From contig NZ_JAINZP010000001.1 of assembly GCF_020166435.1 (NCBI RefSeq), positions 496,001-560,000 on the forward strand: a stretch of 64,000 bases of DNA. Reading direction: 5' to 3'. Below, piece by piece: positions 34,982 to 43,897 of the stretch; positions within the stretch are counted from its first letter, which is position 1; every line of letters begins with the position of its first letter. The position numbers and the translations under genes were made by a program. This DNA comes from Pectobacterium versatile. GTDB lineage: Bacteria > Pseudomonadota > Gammaproteobacteria > Enterobacterales > Enterobacteriaceae. Below the pieces are notes generated by a model that did no database searches, was not told the DNA's origin, and saw nothing but the letters and a program-made list of their open reading frames with translations.

Positions 34982-36166
34982 ATGAATTTTTTAATCAATG
35001 AAAGCGACGTGTTAAACCCGAAACGCAGAGCATTATTAAAACTTTCTGGCGCCCTGCTGGGAACGGCGGCGGTAACGACAGGGTTAAGTTCACGGGTTTT
35101 TGCCGAGACACAGCCTGAGAATGCTGCATTTACCGCACCGTCGGCCGCTAATCCAATCCATATTAACTTTAATGAAAATCCACTGGGTATGTCACCCAAG
35201 GCACAGGCCGCCGCACGCGAGGCCGTCGTGAAAGCCAACCGCTATGCAAAGAATGAAATTTTACTGCTTGGCAATAAACTGGCGGCGCATCATCAGGTCG
35301 AGGCCCCTTCCATCTTGTTGACGGCCGGATCGTCCGAGGGCATCCGGGCGGCAATTGAAGCCTACGCATCGCTGGATGCACAGTTGGTGATTCCTGAATT
35401 AACCTATGGCGATGGCGAACATTTTGCCAAAATTGCCGGCATTAAAGTCACGAAAGTCAAAATGCTCGACAATTGGGCGTTCGATATTGAAGGGCTAAAG
35501 GCGGCCGTTGCCGGTTACAGCGGCCCTTCCATCGTTTATCTGGTCAACCCCAACAACCCAACGGGCACGATTACGCCTGCGGATGTAATTGAACCGTGGA
35601 TTGCCAGCAAGCCAGCCAATACGATGTTTATCGTTGACGAGGCCTACGCCGAGTTCGTCAATGACCCGCGTTTTCGTTCTATTTCGCCGATGATTACCCA
35701 AGGCGCAGAGAACATTATTCTGCTCAAAACTTTCTCCAAAATACACGCGATGGCCGGTATGCGCGTTGGGTATGCCGTCGCCCATCCCAACGTGATTGCG
35801 TTGATGGGAAAGTATGTCGCGGGCGAAAAAATCAACTTTAGCGGCGTGGATGCCGCATTAGCATCTATGGACGACTCGGCATTCATTACCTACAGCAAAA
35901 AGAGTAATGATGTGTCGCGCCAAATCCTGCTGAAAGCGCTGGATGACCTGAAACTGCCTTACTTATCGTCGGAGGGAAACTTTGTTTTCCACCAATTGGT
36001 CGTGCCGCTCAAGGATTACCAAAAGCATATGGCAGACGCAGGTGTGCTGATTGGCCGTGCGTTTCCTCCTGCGGATAACTGGTGTCGCATCTCGTTAGGG
36101 ACACCGCAAGAAATGCAGTGGGTTGCAGATACCATGCGTGAATTCCGTAACAAAAACTGGATTTAA
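34982..36166 (+). CDS. HisC-like PLP aminotransferase with Tat-like leader
   Basis: ATG 34982, AAGGAG 9 bp upstream. The 394 residues begin with a twin-arginine-like leader: PKRRALLKLSGALLGTAAVTTGLSSRVFA (about 13-41), i.e. RR plus a hydrophobic stretch and an AxA-type cleavage site. The body is a class I/II aminotransferase: HINFNENPLGMSP, LTAGSSEGIRAAI, VYLVNPNNPTGT, IVDEAYAEFV, and PLP lysine in LKTFSKIHAMAGMRVGY. It is like histidinol-phosphate aminotransferase, but not in a his operon. If exported, a periplasmic PLP enzyme would be unusual; the leader may alternatively be a membrane anchor. Confidence 0.85.
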   Translation: MNFLINESDVLNPKRRALLKLSGALLGTAAVTTGLSSRVFAETQPENAAFTAPSAANPIHINFNENPLGMSPKAQAAAREAVVKANRYAKNEILLLGNKLAAHHQVEAPSILLTAGSSEGIRAAIEAYASLDAQLVIPELTYGDGEHFAKIAGIKVTKVKMLDNWAFDIEGLKAAVAGYSGPSIVYLVNPNNPTGTITPADVIEPWIASKPANTMFIVDEAYAEFVNDPRFRSISPMITQGAENIILLKTFSKIHAMAGMRVGYAVAHPNVIALMGKYVAGEKINFSGVDAALASMDDSAFITYSKKSNDVSRQILLKALDDLKLPYLSSEGNFVFHQLVVPLKDYQKHMADAGVLIGRAFPPADNWCRISLGTPQEMQWVADTMREFRNKNWI

Positions 36167-36358
36167 TCCTCCGTCATACCGCTATGGCTCGACATCCGCC
36201 CCTCGTTCTGAGGGGCGATTCTTCCAAAACCACATCGTTGAAACCGGAGTAACGCTTGACCCACGGGGAATTGCGCGGCTAAATGATCGCATGCCTTTCA
36301 TTATTTATAGTGATATCAGGCACAAGCAGAACATGAAAACGGTCAGGGAGAAAAGAGC

Positions 36359-37108
36359 ATGATTATTTTTGTTACCGGTGCAACGGCTGGGTTTGGTGAG
36401 TCAATTACGCGTAAATTTATTAGTGCGGGCCATAAAGTGATCGCGACGGGCCGTCGTCAGGAACGTCTGGATGCACTGAAGGCGGAACTGGGCGGTGCAC
36501 TGTATCCGTTAAAACTGGATGTGCGCGACCGTCAGGCGATTGAACAGGCTGTTGCTGCCCTGCCAGCCGAATGGCAGACAATTGATGTGCTGGTGAACAA
36601 CGCCGGACTGGCGCTGGGTCTGGAGCCTGCGCATAAAGCATCGGTAGACGATTGGGAAAACATGATCGATACCAACAACAAAGGGCTGGTGTTCATGACG
36701 CGCGCGCTGCTGCCAGCCATGGTGGAACGTAATATCGGTCATATCATCAACATCGGTTCTACCGCAGGAAACTGGCCATATGCAGGTGGTAACGTGTACG
36801 GTGCCAGCAAGGCGTTCGTGCAGCAGTTTAGCCTGGGATTACGTGCCGATCTGTTTGGTACCCGAATCCGAGTAACAAACATCGAACCGGGCTTGGTCGG
36901 TGGAACGGAGTTCTCGGCCGTGCGCTTCAAGGGTAACGACGACAAAGTCAGTAAAACCTATGACAACACGACGCCGCTGACGGCTGAAGATGTGTCTGAA
37001 GCCGTTTTCTGGGTGGCCACGCTGCCAGCACACGTCAACATCAACACGCTGGAAATGATGCCGGTCAGCCAATCTTTTGCTGGGCTAAGCGTACATCGCG
37101 AAGGTTAA
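36359..37108 (+). CDS. ydfG: NADP-dependent 3-hydroxy acid dehydrogenase YdfG
   Basis: A 249-residue SDR nearly colinear with E. coli YdfG: TGATAGFGESITR (cofactor), GRRQERLDAL (NADP-binding Arg), LVNNAGLALGLEPAHKASV, INIGSTAGNWPYAGGNVYGASK (catalytic Ser and YxxxK), and VNINTLEMMPVSQS at the end. It oxidises L-serine, L-allo-threonine and 3-hydroxy acids and reduces malonic semialdehyde in E. coli. It has its own terminator. A GC-rich hairpin at about 36197-36217 lies between it and the aminotransferase gene. Confidence 0.95.
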   Translation: MIIFVTGATAGFGESITRKFISAGHKVIATGRRQERLDALKAELGGALYPLKLDVRDRQAIEQAVAALPAEWQTIDVLVNNAGLALGLEPAHKASVDDWENMIDTNNKGLVFMTRALLPAMVERNIGHIINIGSTAGNWPYAGGNVYGASKAFVQQFSLGLRADLFGTRIRVTNIEPGLVGGTEFSAVRFKGNDDKVSKTYDNTTPLTAEDVSEAVFWVATLPAHVNINTLEMMPVSQSFAGLSVHREG

Positions 37109-37130
37109 TCATTACTGAAACACAAGAATT

Positions 37131-37165
37131 AAGGGCATGAACGCTGTTTCATGCCCTTTTCTTTT
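37131..37165 (+). terminator. Terminator of ydfG
   Basis: Stem AAGGGCATGAA / TTTCATGCCCTTTT, loop CGCTG, followed by CTTTT; 23 bp after the ydfG stop. Confidence 0.9.
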
Positions 37166-37376
37166 GTCAGCGCCCTTTCAGCGCTGTGCGGTACAGTTAT
37201 AGTGCCATTGAAGCGAAGGATGTATACTTCCCGTTATAGGCAACCTTTCGTTTTTCACGAAGCGCGAAGGTTACAGGAACGGCGGTCGCCTTTTGTTGTC
37301 TACCGCGTGCCGTGAGCTTGTTATCGTTCTGCGGCACTGGCGTTTGTTTTTATCATTCGTTCTGTCAAGGTGAAAC

Positions 37377-37727
37377 ATGAACCACTACTCTTTTTCCTCT
37401 TTGATTCGGGCCTTAATCCCACTTTCTTTGGTTATCGCTTCTGCTGCCTGGCAGCCTGCCGCGCTGGCAGATACACGCCATATCATTGTCGATTCCGGCG
37501 ACAGCGCGTTATCAAAAGAAGCCGCGCGTCAAAGCAAAGAGCAATGGGATTCAACCCGCTCGCTGCGTAATAAAGTCAATAACCGCGTTGAGAAGGAATT
37601 CGATAAAACTGAAAAAGCGATTGATGGGCGTGAAAAATGCAACGCCAGCTACAACGTCAATGCTTACTGGGAAAACACCACCGATCGTTGCCTCGATCGT
37701 CGTACTGGCCGCCCCGTTACCCCCTGA
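37377..37727 (+). CDS. ynfB: YnfB family periplasmic protein (UPF0482)
   Basis: 116 residues with an N-terminal Sec signal (LIPLSLVIASAAWQPAALA, cleavage near residue 31). The mature part resembles E. coli YnfB: IIVDSGDSALSKEAARQSKEQW, NRVEKEFDKTEKAIDGREKC, NAYWENTTDRCLDRRTGRPVTP. Two cysteines may form a disulfide. Function unknown. AAGGTG precedes the ATG. Confidence 0.9.
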   Translation: MNHYSFSSLIRALIPLSLVIASAAWQPAALADTRHIIVDSGDSALSKEAARQSKEQWDSTRSLRNKVNNRVEKEFDKTEKAIDGREKCNASYNVNAYWENTTDRCLDRRTGRPVTP

Positions 37728-37896
37728 TTTTTCACCCACGCCTTCTGGCGTGGGTTTCCCCTTTTCTCTTTGTAGTGCAGCAAACAAAATAGTGCAGCAA
37801 ATTAGCCTGTATCCGAAGGTGACATCACCGTTACACTCAACGATTATCGCTATATCGTAGCAACACGCATTTTTATCCAAAATGGAGTGCATCAGG

Positions 37897-38517
37897 ATGA
37901 ATATGGATTTAGCCCGATTATTTTCACGCCCTTTTCACATAAAGCTATGGGGCGTGTTTATCATGTGTCTATTGGTCAGTTCGTGCGCAAGTACCTATCC
38001 GAAGACGGATAACATCACGGCGATCACCAATGACAACGGGACGCTTATCGCGGAGTCTGCTACCTACGTTTATAAATTCTCTGACGCCCGCGCTCAAAAA
38101 GAGTATCAGGACTATTACGCGTTTTATCGTGATTACAAAGACATCATCACTGGCGTGAGGGTCGATTTTTCTCTCCGTAATAATGGTCAAGTCTATGCAA
38201 GCTATAAAAACATGATCGACACACGCCAACTAACCAAAGAGCAGTTGGTCGATTTACGCGAGCTTTACGCGGCGAGAATTCCTTCAGCAATGGGAAAAGG
38301 CGAAGTTACGTTTAGCGCGAGCGGCACATTTAGTAAAAAAGACGGCTCACTGGTCAGCCCGACAACACAGGGCCGCCTACCGCAGCCCATTCCTGTGGTT
38401 ATCAATAACAGCGATAACTCCGGCGAAGAAGTGCTACTTGCTCCCCTCATGGTTCCGGCTGTTATCCTTTTCCCACTCTTTATGATGTATGGCTGCGCCA
38501 CTGGGCCCTGCGTTTAG
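37897..38517 (+). CDS. Lipoprotein of unknown function
   Basis: I take ATG 37897 (GGAG 9 bp upstream) over ATG 37882. The leader FIMCLLVSSCAST has a lipobox cysteine, after a 25-residue basic and amphipathic start. The mature ~175 residues have no family I recognise (YVYKFSDARAQKEYQDYYAFYRDY, LTKEQLVDLRELYAARIPSAMGKGEV). A C-terminal hydrophobic segment (LMVPAVILFPLFMMYGC) is a possible second membrane contact. It lies between ynfB and ynfD, where E. coli has the unrelated speG and ynfC. Confidence 0.7.
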   Translation: MNMDLARLFSRPFHIKLWGVFIMCLLVSSCASTYPKTDNITAITNDNGTLIAESATYVYKFSDARAQKEYQDYYAFYRDYKDIITGVRVDFSLRNNGQVYASYKNMIDTRQLTKEQLVDLRELYAARIPSAMGKGEVTFSASGTFSKKDGSLVSPTTQGRLPQPIPVVINNSDNSGEEVLLAPLMVPAVILFPLFMMYGCATGPCV

Positions 38518-38536
38518 CTTTCTCCGGCCATCACTG

Positions 38537-38770
38537 ATGGCCGGGTTTCGCGGCTTTTTCGCGTTATTCCTGGTTGCTCCGTTGGCTGCACAGGCATCTT
38601 GCGAAAGCGTGAAAGCGGATATTACCCAGAAAATCATCGCCAATGGCGTACCAGAATCTGGTTTTACGCTGGATATCGTCCCGAACGATCAGGTGAATCA
38701 GGCCGGTGGTCAGGTGGTTGGTCACTGCGAGAGTGATTCTCACAAGATTGTTTACACCCAGCCATGCTGA
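38537..38770 (+). CDS. ynfD: YnfD-like DUF1161 protein, C-terminus frameshifted
   Basis: From ATG 38537: signal peptide FFALFLVAPLAAQA, then SCESVKADITQKIIANGVPES, FTLDIVPNDQVNQAGGQVVGHC, HKIVYT, matching E. coli YnfD. In this frame the protein stops after QPC. A shifted phase continues HAEGDANTESAPAPTEGQPTTTP to TAG, which looks like the natural Pro/Ala-rich tail of YnfD. So a single-base indel near 38762 probably truncates the last ~25 residues; the globular domain is intact. Function unknown. Confidence 0.75.
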   Translation: MAGFRGFFALFLVAPLAAQASCESVKADITQKIIANGVPESGFTLDIVPNDQVNQAGGQVVGHCESDSHKIVYTQPC

Positions 38771-38866
38771 GGGCGACGCCAATACGGAAAGTGCGCCAGC
38801 GCCAACAGAAGGCCAGCCGACGACCACACCGTAGCCCTTCCTCTAGATGTTCTAGCATAGATGTTC

Positions 38867-38893
38867 AAAAGGCGCTTTCGCGCCTTTTCTTTT
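38867..38893. terminator. Bidirectional terminator between ynfD and the DHA2 transporter gene
   Basis: AAAAGGCG CTTTCG CGCCTTTT with T- and A-rich flanks serves both convergent units. The transporter stop is at 38897. Confidence 0.85.
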
Positions 38894-38896
38894 GCC

Positions 38897-40384
38897 TTAT
38901 TTTTGTCTGGTTTCAGCCTGCCCCGGCCGCTGGCTTGCTGGGATCATTCTGGCGGAAAGCAGCGTGATGGCCGCGATGAGTGCCGAAACGATAAATACCC
39001 CGTGGATTGACGAGGCGACTTGCGATGCCAGCGTATCGAGCTGGTTTACGCTCAGCAGGATGCGCTTAGCCGGATCCATGAGCGTCTGGAGTGGATCGCT
39101 CACTTCCGGCAATCGCCAGTGCAGACTGATGTTCAGCGTGGCACCAAGGATTGCCGTTCCCAACGCGGAACCTAGCATGCGGGTAAACATGGCGGAAGCC
39201 GTGGCGATGCCGCGAATGGAGTAGTCCACCGAGTTTTGTATTGATACCAGAAATGTGGTGCTGCTCAACCCCATTCCCGAGCCGATCAGAAATGCCGCTA
39301 GCCGCGCCCACATAAGGTTGCTGTCCGGTTGAACGGTCAGAAGCGTCAGGCTGCCGATAAGCAGCACAATACCGCCGAGCATTGCCGTAAACCGGTAAGA
39401 CGTCCACAGCATTAAGCGCCCGCTCAGCGTGCTGGCCAGCGGCCAGCCAATCGACATCATCGCCAGTATACTGCCTGCTTCCAACGGTGTTTTACCCATT
39501 ACGCCTTGAATAAACGTTGGCAAAAAGGCGCTTACACCCATCATGGCTGCCCCGACGACTAACCCGCCGAGGTTACCGGCGATAATGACCCGATTGCGCC
39601 ACAGCGCCAGCGGAAACAGCGGCTCCGGCGTGCGCTTTTCCTGTCTAACCAGCAGAATGCTGCCCACGGCAGAGATCGCAAGCAGCGGGATCACCCAGTA
39701 ACCAAACACCTCAGCCTGTAGCAGCGCCATCAGCAAACTGGCGACGGACACAATCAGATAGAACGCCCCCATCCAGTCCAACTGATGCTGGCGCACGGTA
39801 TTCATCGTTGGCAGATAACGAGCCAGCAGGAAGATGGAGAACAGTCCAATCGGCACGTTGACCCAGAAGACCAGCGCCCAGTTGAAGTGTTGCACGATAA
39901 ACGCCCCCAACAGCGGGCCGATAATCGCGGAAAAGCCCCACACGCTGGACAAATAGCCCTGTATTTTGGGGCGTTCGGTCGAACTGTACACATCGGCAAC
40001 AATAGTGAAGGCAATCGGAGTAATCGCGCCCGCACCCAGCCCTTGTAAGGTGCGGAAGACGATTAGCCAGCCCATCTGCGTCGAGAATCCGCACAGAATC
40101 GACCCGAGCAGGAACACGATCATGCCGAAGAAGAATATCTTTTTACGGCCATACAGATCGGCCAGGCGGCCATAAATTGGAATACTGATCGACTGCGTCA
40201 GCAAATAACCAGCAAAGACCCAGCCCAATAGGGAAAAACCGCCTAAATCCGCGATGATGGTGGGCAACGCGGTGGCGACAATTGTCACTTCAATCGCGGC
40301 CGTGAACATGGCCAGCATACAGGCAATTAAAATCCAATGGCGATGTGGAACAGGTGTTTGTTTCTGGTTATTCTCTGTTTTCAT
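38897..40384 (-). CDS. DHA2-family (14-TM) multidrug efflux MFS transporter
   Basis: 495 residues with about 14 hydrophobic helices. Motif D1 near the N-terminus is LAMFTAAIEVTIVATALPTI, motif A is GRLADLYGRKKIF, and motif C-like GFSAIIGPLLGAF is in helix 5. These place it with EmrB/LfrA-type proton-coupled drug exporters. It belongs in the inner membrane; its substrate is unknown. No adjacent EmrA-like adaptor or regulator is present. bioD lies 102 bp upstream in the same direction. Confidence 0.9.
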   Translation of the reverse strand: MKTENNQKQTPVPHRHWILIACMLAMFTAAIEVTIVATALPTIIADLGGFSLLGWVFAGYLLTQSISIPIYGRLADLYGRKKIFFFGMIVFLLGSILCGFSTQMGWLIVFRTLQGLGAGAITPIAFTIVADVYSSTERPKIQGYLSSVWGFSAIIGPLLGAFIVQHFNWALVFWVNVPIGLFSIFLLARYLPTMNTVRQHQLDWMGAFYLIVSVASLLMALLQAEVFGYWVIPLLAISAVGSILLVRQEKRTPEPLFPLALWRNRVIIAGNLGGLVVGAAMMGVSAFLPTFIQGVMGKTPLEAGSILAMMSIGWPLASTLSGRLMLWTSYRFTAMLGGIVLLIGSLTLLTVQPDSNLMWARLAAFLIGSGMGLSSTTFLVSIQNSVDYSIRGIATASAMFTRMLGSALGTAILGATLNISLHWRLPEVSDPLQTLMDPAKRILLSVNQLDTLASQVASSIHGVFIVSALIAAITLLSARMIPASQRPGQAETRQK

Positions 40385-40486
40385 TATATTTTCAGGATAA
40401 GAAGAAAAACTGCCTGTGAGTATAACAGGTGGCGTGACGGAGAAAATTTATTCCCGCAGAGAAGCGGGAATAGAAGACGAAAGAAA

Positions 40487-41152
40487 TTAATAGCTGACGG
40501 CAGAAAGATCGATATAAGACGAGAGATCCCGCTGTTCGGCGCGTGGTAAGTAAGGCAGTTCGCCCAGTTGCGGTGCCGGAATTTTTTTCCGCAGAACGTG
40601 AATGATTTCTGCGTAATTAGCCAGTCCGGGGTTAATACGGTTAGCGACCCAGCCAACCAGCGGCAAACCATCATTGATGATAGCCTGTGCCGTCAGCAGC
40701 GCATGGCTTATACAGCCCAGTTTGATGCCAACAACCAGCACGACAGGGAGTTGTTCCTGCACTACCCATTCGGAATACGGACGTAGATCGTTCATGACAG
40801 TCCGCCATCCGCCCGTGCCTTCGACGACTACGATATCAGCGGTTTCGCCCATGTGACGCAGGCCTTGCGTCATCGTGCAGTAATCAATGGTTCCTTCACT
40901 GGCGCTGATTTCATCTTCTCGGAGTGCGATGGGGTTAACCATGTTATAGGGCAATTCGAGCGTGGAGGCGGCTTGTAGCAGCAGTGCGTCTTTATTACGC
41001 AGCCCCGCTTCCGTCTCTTCGCACCCTTTTGCTATCGGTTTGTAGCCCGCAACCGATTTGCCTGCCAGCGCCAGTTTTTGCAGTAGCGCCTTGGATACCA
41101 CTGTTTTGCCAACGGCGGTATCAGTACCAGTGACAAAAATACGTTTCAACAT
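40487..41152 (-). CDS. bioD: Dethiobiotin synthase (BioD2/YnfK type)
   Basis: Start ATG 41152 (GGAG 7 bp upstream); the in-frame upstream ATG is rejected. 221 residues: P-loop GTDTAVGKTVVSK, KPIAKGC, VEGTGGWRTVM and GWVANRI. The enzyme forms the ureido ring of dethiobiotin from 7,8-diaminopelargonate, CO2 and ATP. Sequence and its place directly before mlc are like E. coli ynfK (bioD2), a second copy outside the bio operon. Confidence 0.92.
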   Translation of the reverse strand: MLKRIFVTGTDTAVGKTVVSKALLQKLALAGKSVAGYKPIAKGCEETEAGLRNKDALLLQAASTLELPYNMVNPIALREDEISASEGTIDYCTMTQGLRHMGETADIVVVEGTGGWRTVMNDLRPYSEWVVQEQLPVVLVVGIKLGCISHALLTAQAIINDGLPLVGWVANRINPGLANYAEIIHVLRKKIPAPQLGELPYLPRAEQRDLSSYIDLSAVSY

Positions 41153-41285
41153 GGGATAACTCCAGACCACCTGAATACCAAAAAACAAGCACAGCTAAAA
41201 TGCTTTCCAAGCGTGAAAGTCTAGGCTATGCCTCATTCGGGCAGTTTGCGTTAGCGCAATGTTTTGTTGCTCTACGCCTTTATGG

Positions 41286-42503
41286 TTATCCCTGTAGCAG
41301 TTTAACCAGCAGTGATCCATTGTAGAGCGCGTCCTTCACCAGTGCGGCACCAGGCATCGTGCCCTGATTGTAGAATTGGGTCGCTTCCACCTGGAGGTTG
41401 TGGCTATAGGGCGGGAATGATTGCTGTTGAATACAGCCTAAAATGGCGGGATGTAAAATGCTGGCCGCTTTATTCAGGGGAGATCCCACCAGAATTTTAT
41501 CGGGATTGAAGAGATTCACCATGATGGCGACAATGCGGCCGACGTTATGACCGACATCGTTAATGATATCTTTGGCTAACTGATCGCCCTTGAGCGCAGC
41601 GTCACACAGATTCTCAACGCTAAGCGGTGAACCATGCAGAAGCGAGCTCATGGACGTATTCATGCGCTGTTGCGCCAGTTCCAGCATATTTTCCGTGCTG
41701 GCGACCGTTTCCAGACAGCCGTGATTGCCGCAATAGCAACGCTTGCCATAAGGATCGACTTGCGTGTGCCCGATTTCGACCAGATTCCGGCTTCTCGCAT
41801 GGAGGATGCGACCGCCGGTAATCACACCCGCACCGACGTTATGGTCGATCACCACCTGAATCACATTTTGGCAATCGCGCGATGCGCCGTATAGCGCTTC
41901 GGCCATCGTCCAGGCGCAGATATCATGCTGCAAATACACCGGCAACCCCGTGCGTTGTTCCAGTGCTGGGCCAATCGCCATTTCCTCAACGTCATAAAAT
42001 GGCATCCGGTGAATAATGCCCTTACTGGCATCAATCATGCCCGGTGCGGTAATCGCGATTGCCGTTAGCCGTTCCAACCGCTTTTGATGGCGAATAAAAA
42101 ACTGGTCGATTTCATTCAAAATACGGTCGAGCAGTGGCTGTGGCGACACAGCGGGAAGCGGGATTTCTTCTTCCACAACCAGCTTGCTGCTGAGATCGCG
42201 CAGCGCCAATAACAGGGTATTGTGGCTGATACGTGCAGAAAGATAATGCCAGGCCTCGGTATCCAGAATCAGGCCAATAGCGGGACGCCCTCTGCTGCCC
42301 ACATCCTGGTATTCAGTTTCTTGTACCAGATGGGCTTCCAGCAGTTCGCGGACGATTTTGGTAATACTGGCGGGCGCGAGCTGAGCGCGTTTGGACAGTT
42401 CGATACGTGATATCGGGCCGTACTTATCGATCAGCCGATACACTGCACCGGCATTCATTTGTTTGATTTGATCGATGTGTCCTGGTTGACCGTCGGCTAT
42501 CAC
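41286..42503 (-). CDS. mlc: Mlc (DgsA), glucose-responsive ROK-family repressor
   Basis: GTG start at 42503, with AGGAG 8 bp upstream. 405 residues colinear with E. coli Mlc: QPGHIDQIKQMNAGAVYRLID, winged helix at about 30-75 (SRIELSKRAQLAPASITKIVRELL), ROK domain with zinc motif HTQVDPYGKRCYCGNHGCLE, and C-terminal NGSLLVKLLQG that binds PtsG (EIIB-Glc). Mlc represses PTS genes and is sequestered at the membrane by dephosphorylated EIICB-Glc. Confidence 0.95.
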   Translation of the reverse strand: MIADGQPGHIDQIKQMNAGAVYRLIDKYGPISRIELSKRAQLAPASITKIVRELLEAHLVQETEYQDVGSRGRPAIGLILDTEAWHYLSARISHNTLLLALRDLSSKLVVEEEIPLPAVSPQPLLDRILNEIDQFFIRHQKRLERLTAIAITAPGMIDASKGIIHRMPFYDVEEMAIGPALEQRTGLPVYLQHDICAWTMAEALYGASRDCQNVIQVVIDHNVGAGVITGGRILHARSRNLVEIGHTQVDPYGKRCYCGNHGCLETVASTENMLELAQQRMNTSMSSLLHGSPLSVENLCDAALKGDQLAKDIINDVGHNVGRIVAIMVNLFNPDKILVGSPLNKAASILHPAILGCIQQQSFPPYSHNLQVEATQFYNQGTMPGAALVKDALYNGSLLVKLLQG

Positions 42504-42521
42504 AAACCTAGCTCCTACTCA

Positions 42522-42867
<346 letters not shown>

Positions 42868-43211
42868 ATGGGCACTGCTGTTGAAAAATTCATCTTTACT
42901 ACCGCTGCATGACTATTTTTCACGCTGCAAAATAAAAAAACTGCGGGTATGGTGGGGCTTTTCACTAAAGCCGTCAAATATTTGATTCGTTATGTGACAT
43001 CTCTCACATATTGAAAATATTCTCTTCTCAATATCCGTGAGACATTGCCGTCTATGCCCTACTTCGTAGTAGTCACCCTATAGCCACTTGGCGCGTTGCG
43101 AATACTTTTCAATGAAGAGCGAATTATAATAGATGCATTAAAAGCCAATGGTTATCATTGGTTTTTAATAATTTCTCCAATCCAGAATAGCCGAAAATTT
43201 AAAATATTATT
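42868..43211. other. AT-rich upstream region of the effector-like gene
   Basis: No gene seen. There is a hairpin AAAGCCAATGGTTATCATTGGTTTTT (two arms, CCAATG/CATTGG) at about 43140-43166. GCGAATTATAATAG near 43121 contains a fair -10 (TATAAT). Base composition drops compared with mlc, as in the gene that follows. Confidence 0.4.
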
Positions 43212-43874
43212 ATGAAGATCAGTTACACAAAAATACCAACTATCATGAATGTCAACAAATCCACACCTGATAATGGAGTGAAAAAAACATTATTTGGGTT
43301 TTTATCCCATTTTAGCAGGGCGAAAAATGTCAATGTTAATGTCAATAAACAACCTGCAAAAGTTGCAAAAGTTTTTTCAAACAATCACAACTCAGAGCAT
43401 CGCTGCATACAACAAACGGGATATGTAAGTCATTTTGGTCCTAGGCAAGAACCGGCTATCTTTATACATGGTTCTTCAGAGGGTAAATTTGCATACTACA
43501 AAGGAAATACGGTAAACCATAAAGACATCGAAGGGAATGACCCTTATATTAGTTTAAACGCAACTGAATTTGTCGCTCGCATTAAAAAAGATTTTGGCTT
43601 AGACTTACACAGTAATGGAGATAGAAATGCGAAACCATTGCATTTAATTTCCTGCTATTCGGGTGGAGTAAGCCGAGATACATTAGCGGCTGCAATGTCA
43701 ATTGCAACAAATAGACAAATAATATGCTATGGAAACAAAGAGCCCGTTTTTATGCGTAATGGTTTAAAGAATAACATGGATGAAGATGTCTATATACATG
43801 GTGAATATTCAAAGAAAGCATTACCTGAAGTTCGTCATACTCCATACAACATGATAGGGAGTATGAGAAAATAA
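43212..43874 (+). CDS. Orphan AT-rich protein with possible His-Cys (caspase-like) dyad; candidate secreted effector
   Basis: 220 residues, AT-rich and without a Sec signal. The N-terminal ~65 residues are polar and look disordered (VNVNVNKQPAKVAKV), as in type III effectors. The rest has AIFIHGSSEGKFAYY and, about 60 residues later, PLHLISCYSGGVSRDTLAAAM. The His-Gly ... Ser-Cys arrangement is seen in caspase-like (clan CD) peptidases. I do not recognise a specific family. It is flanked by repeats and backbone genes, so it was probably acquired alone. Function is inferred only. Confidence 0.5.
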   Translation: MKISYTKIPTIMNVNKSTPDNGVKKTLFGFLSHFSRAKNVNVNVNKQPAKVAKVFSNNHNSEHRCIQQTGYVSHFGPRQEPAIFIHGSSEGKFAYYKGNTVNHKDIEGNDPYISLNATEFVARIKKDFGLDLHSNGDRNAKPLHLISCYSGGVSRDTLAAAMSIATNRQIICYGNKEPVFMRNGLKNNMDEDVYIHGEYSKKALPEVRHTPYNMIGSMRK

Positions 43875-43897
43875 CGTAGGAAAGACGGTTTTAGTTG

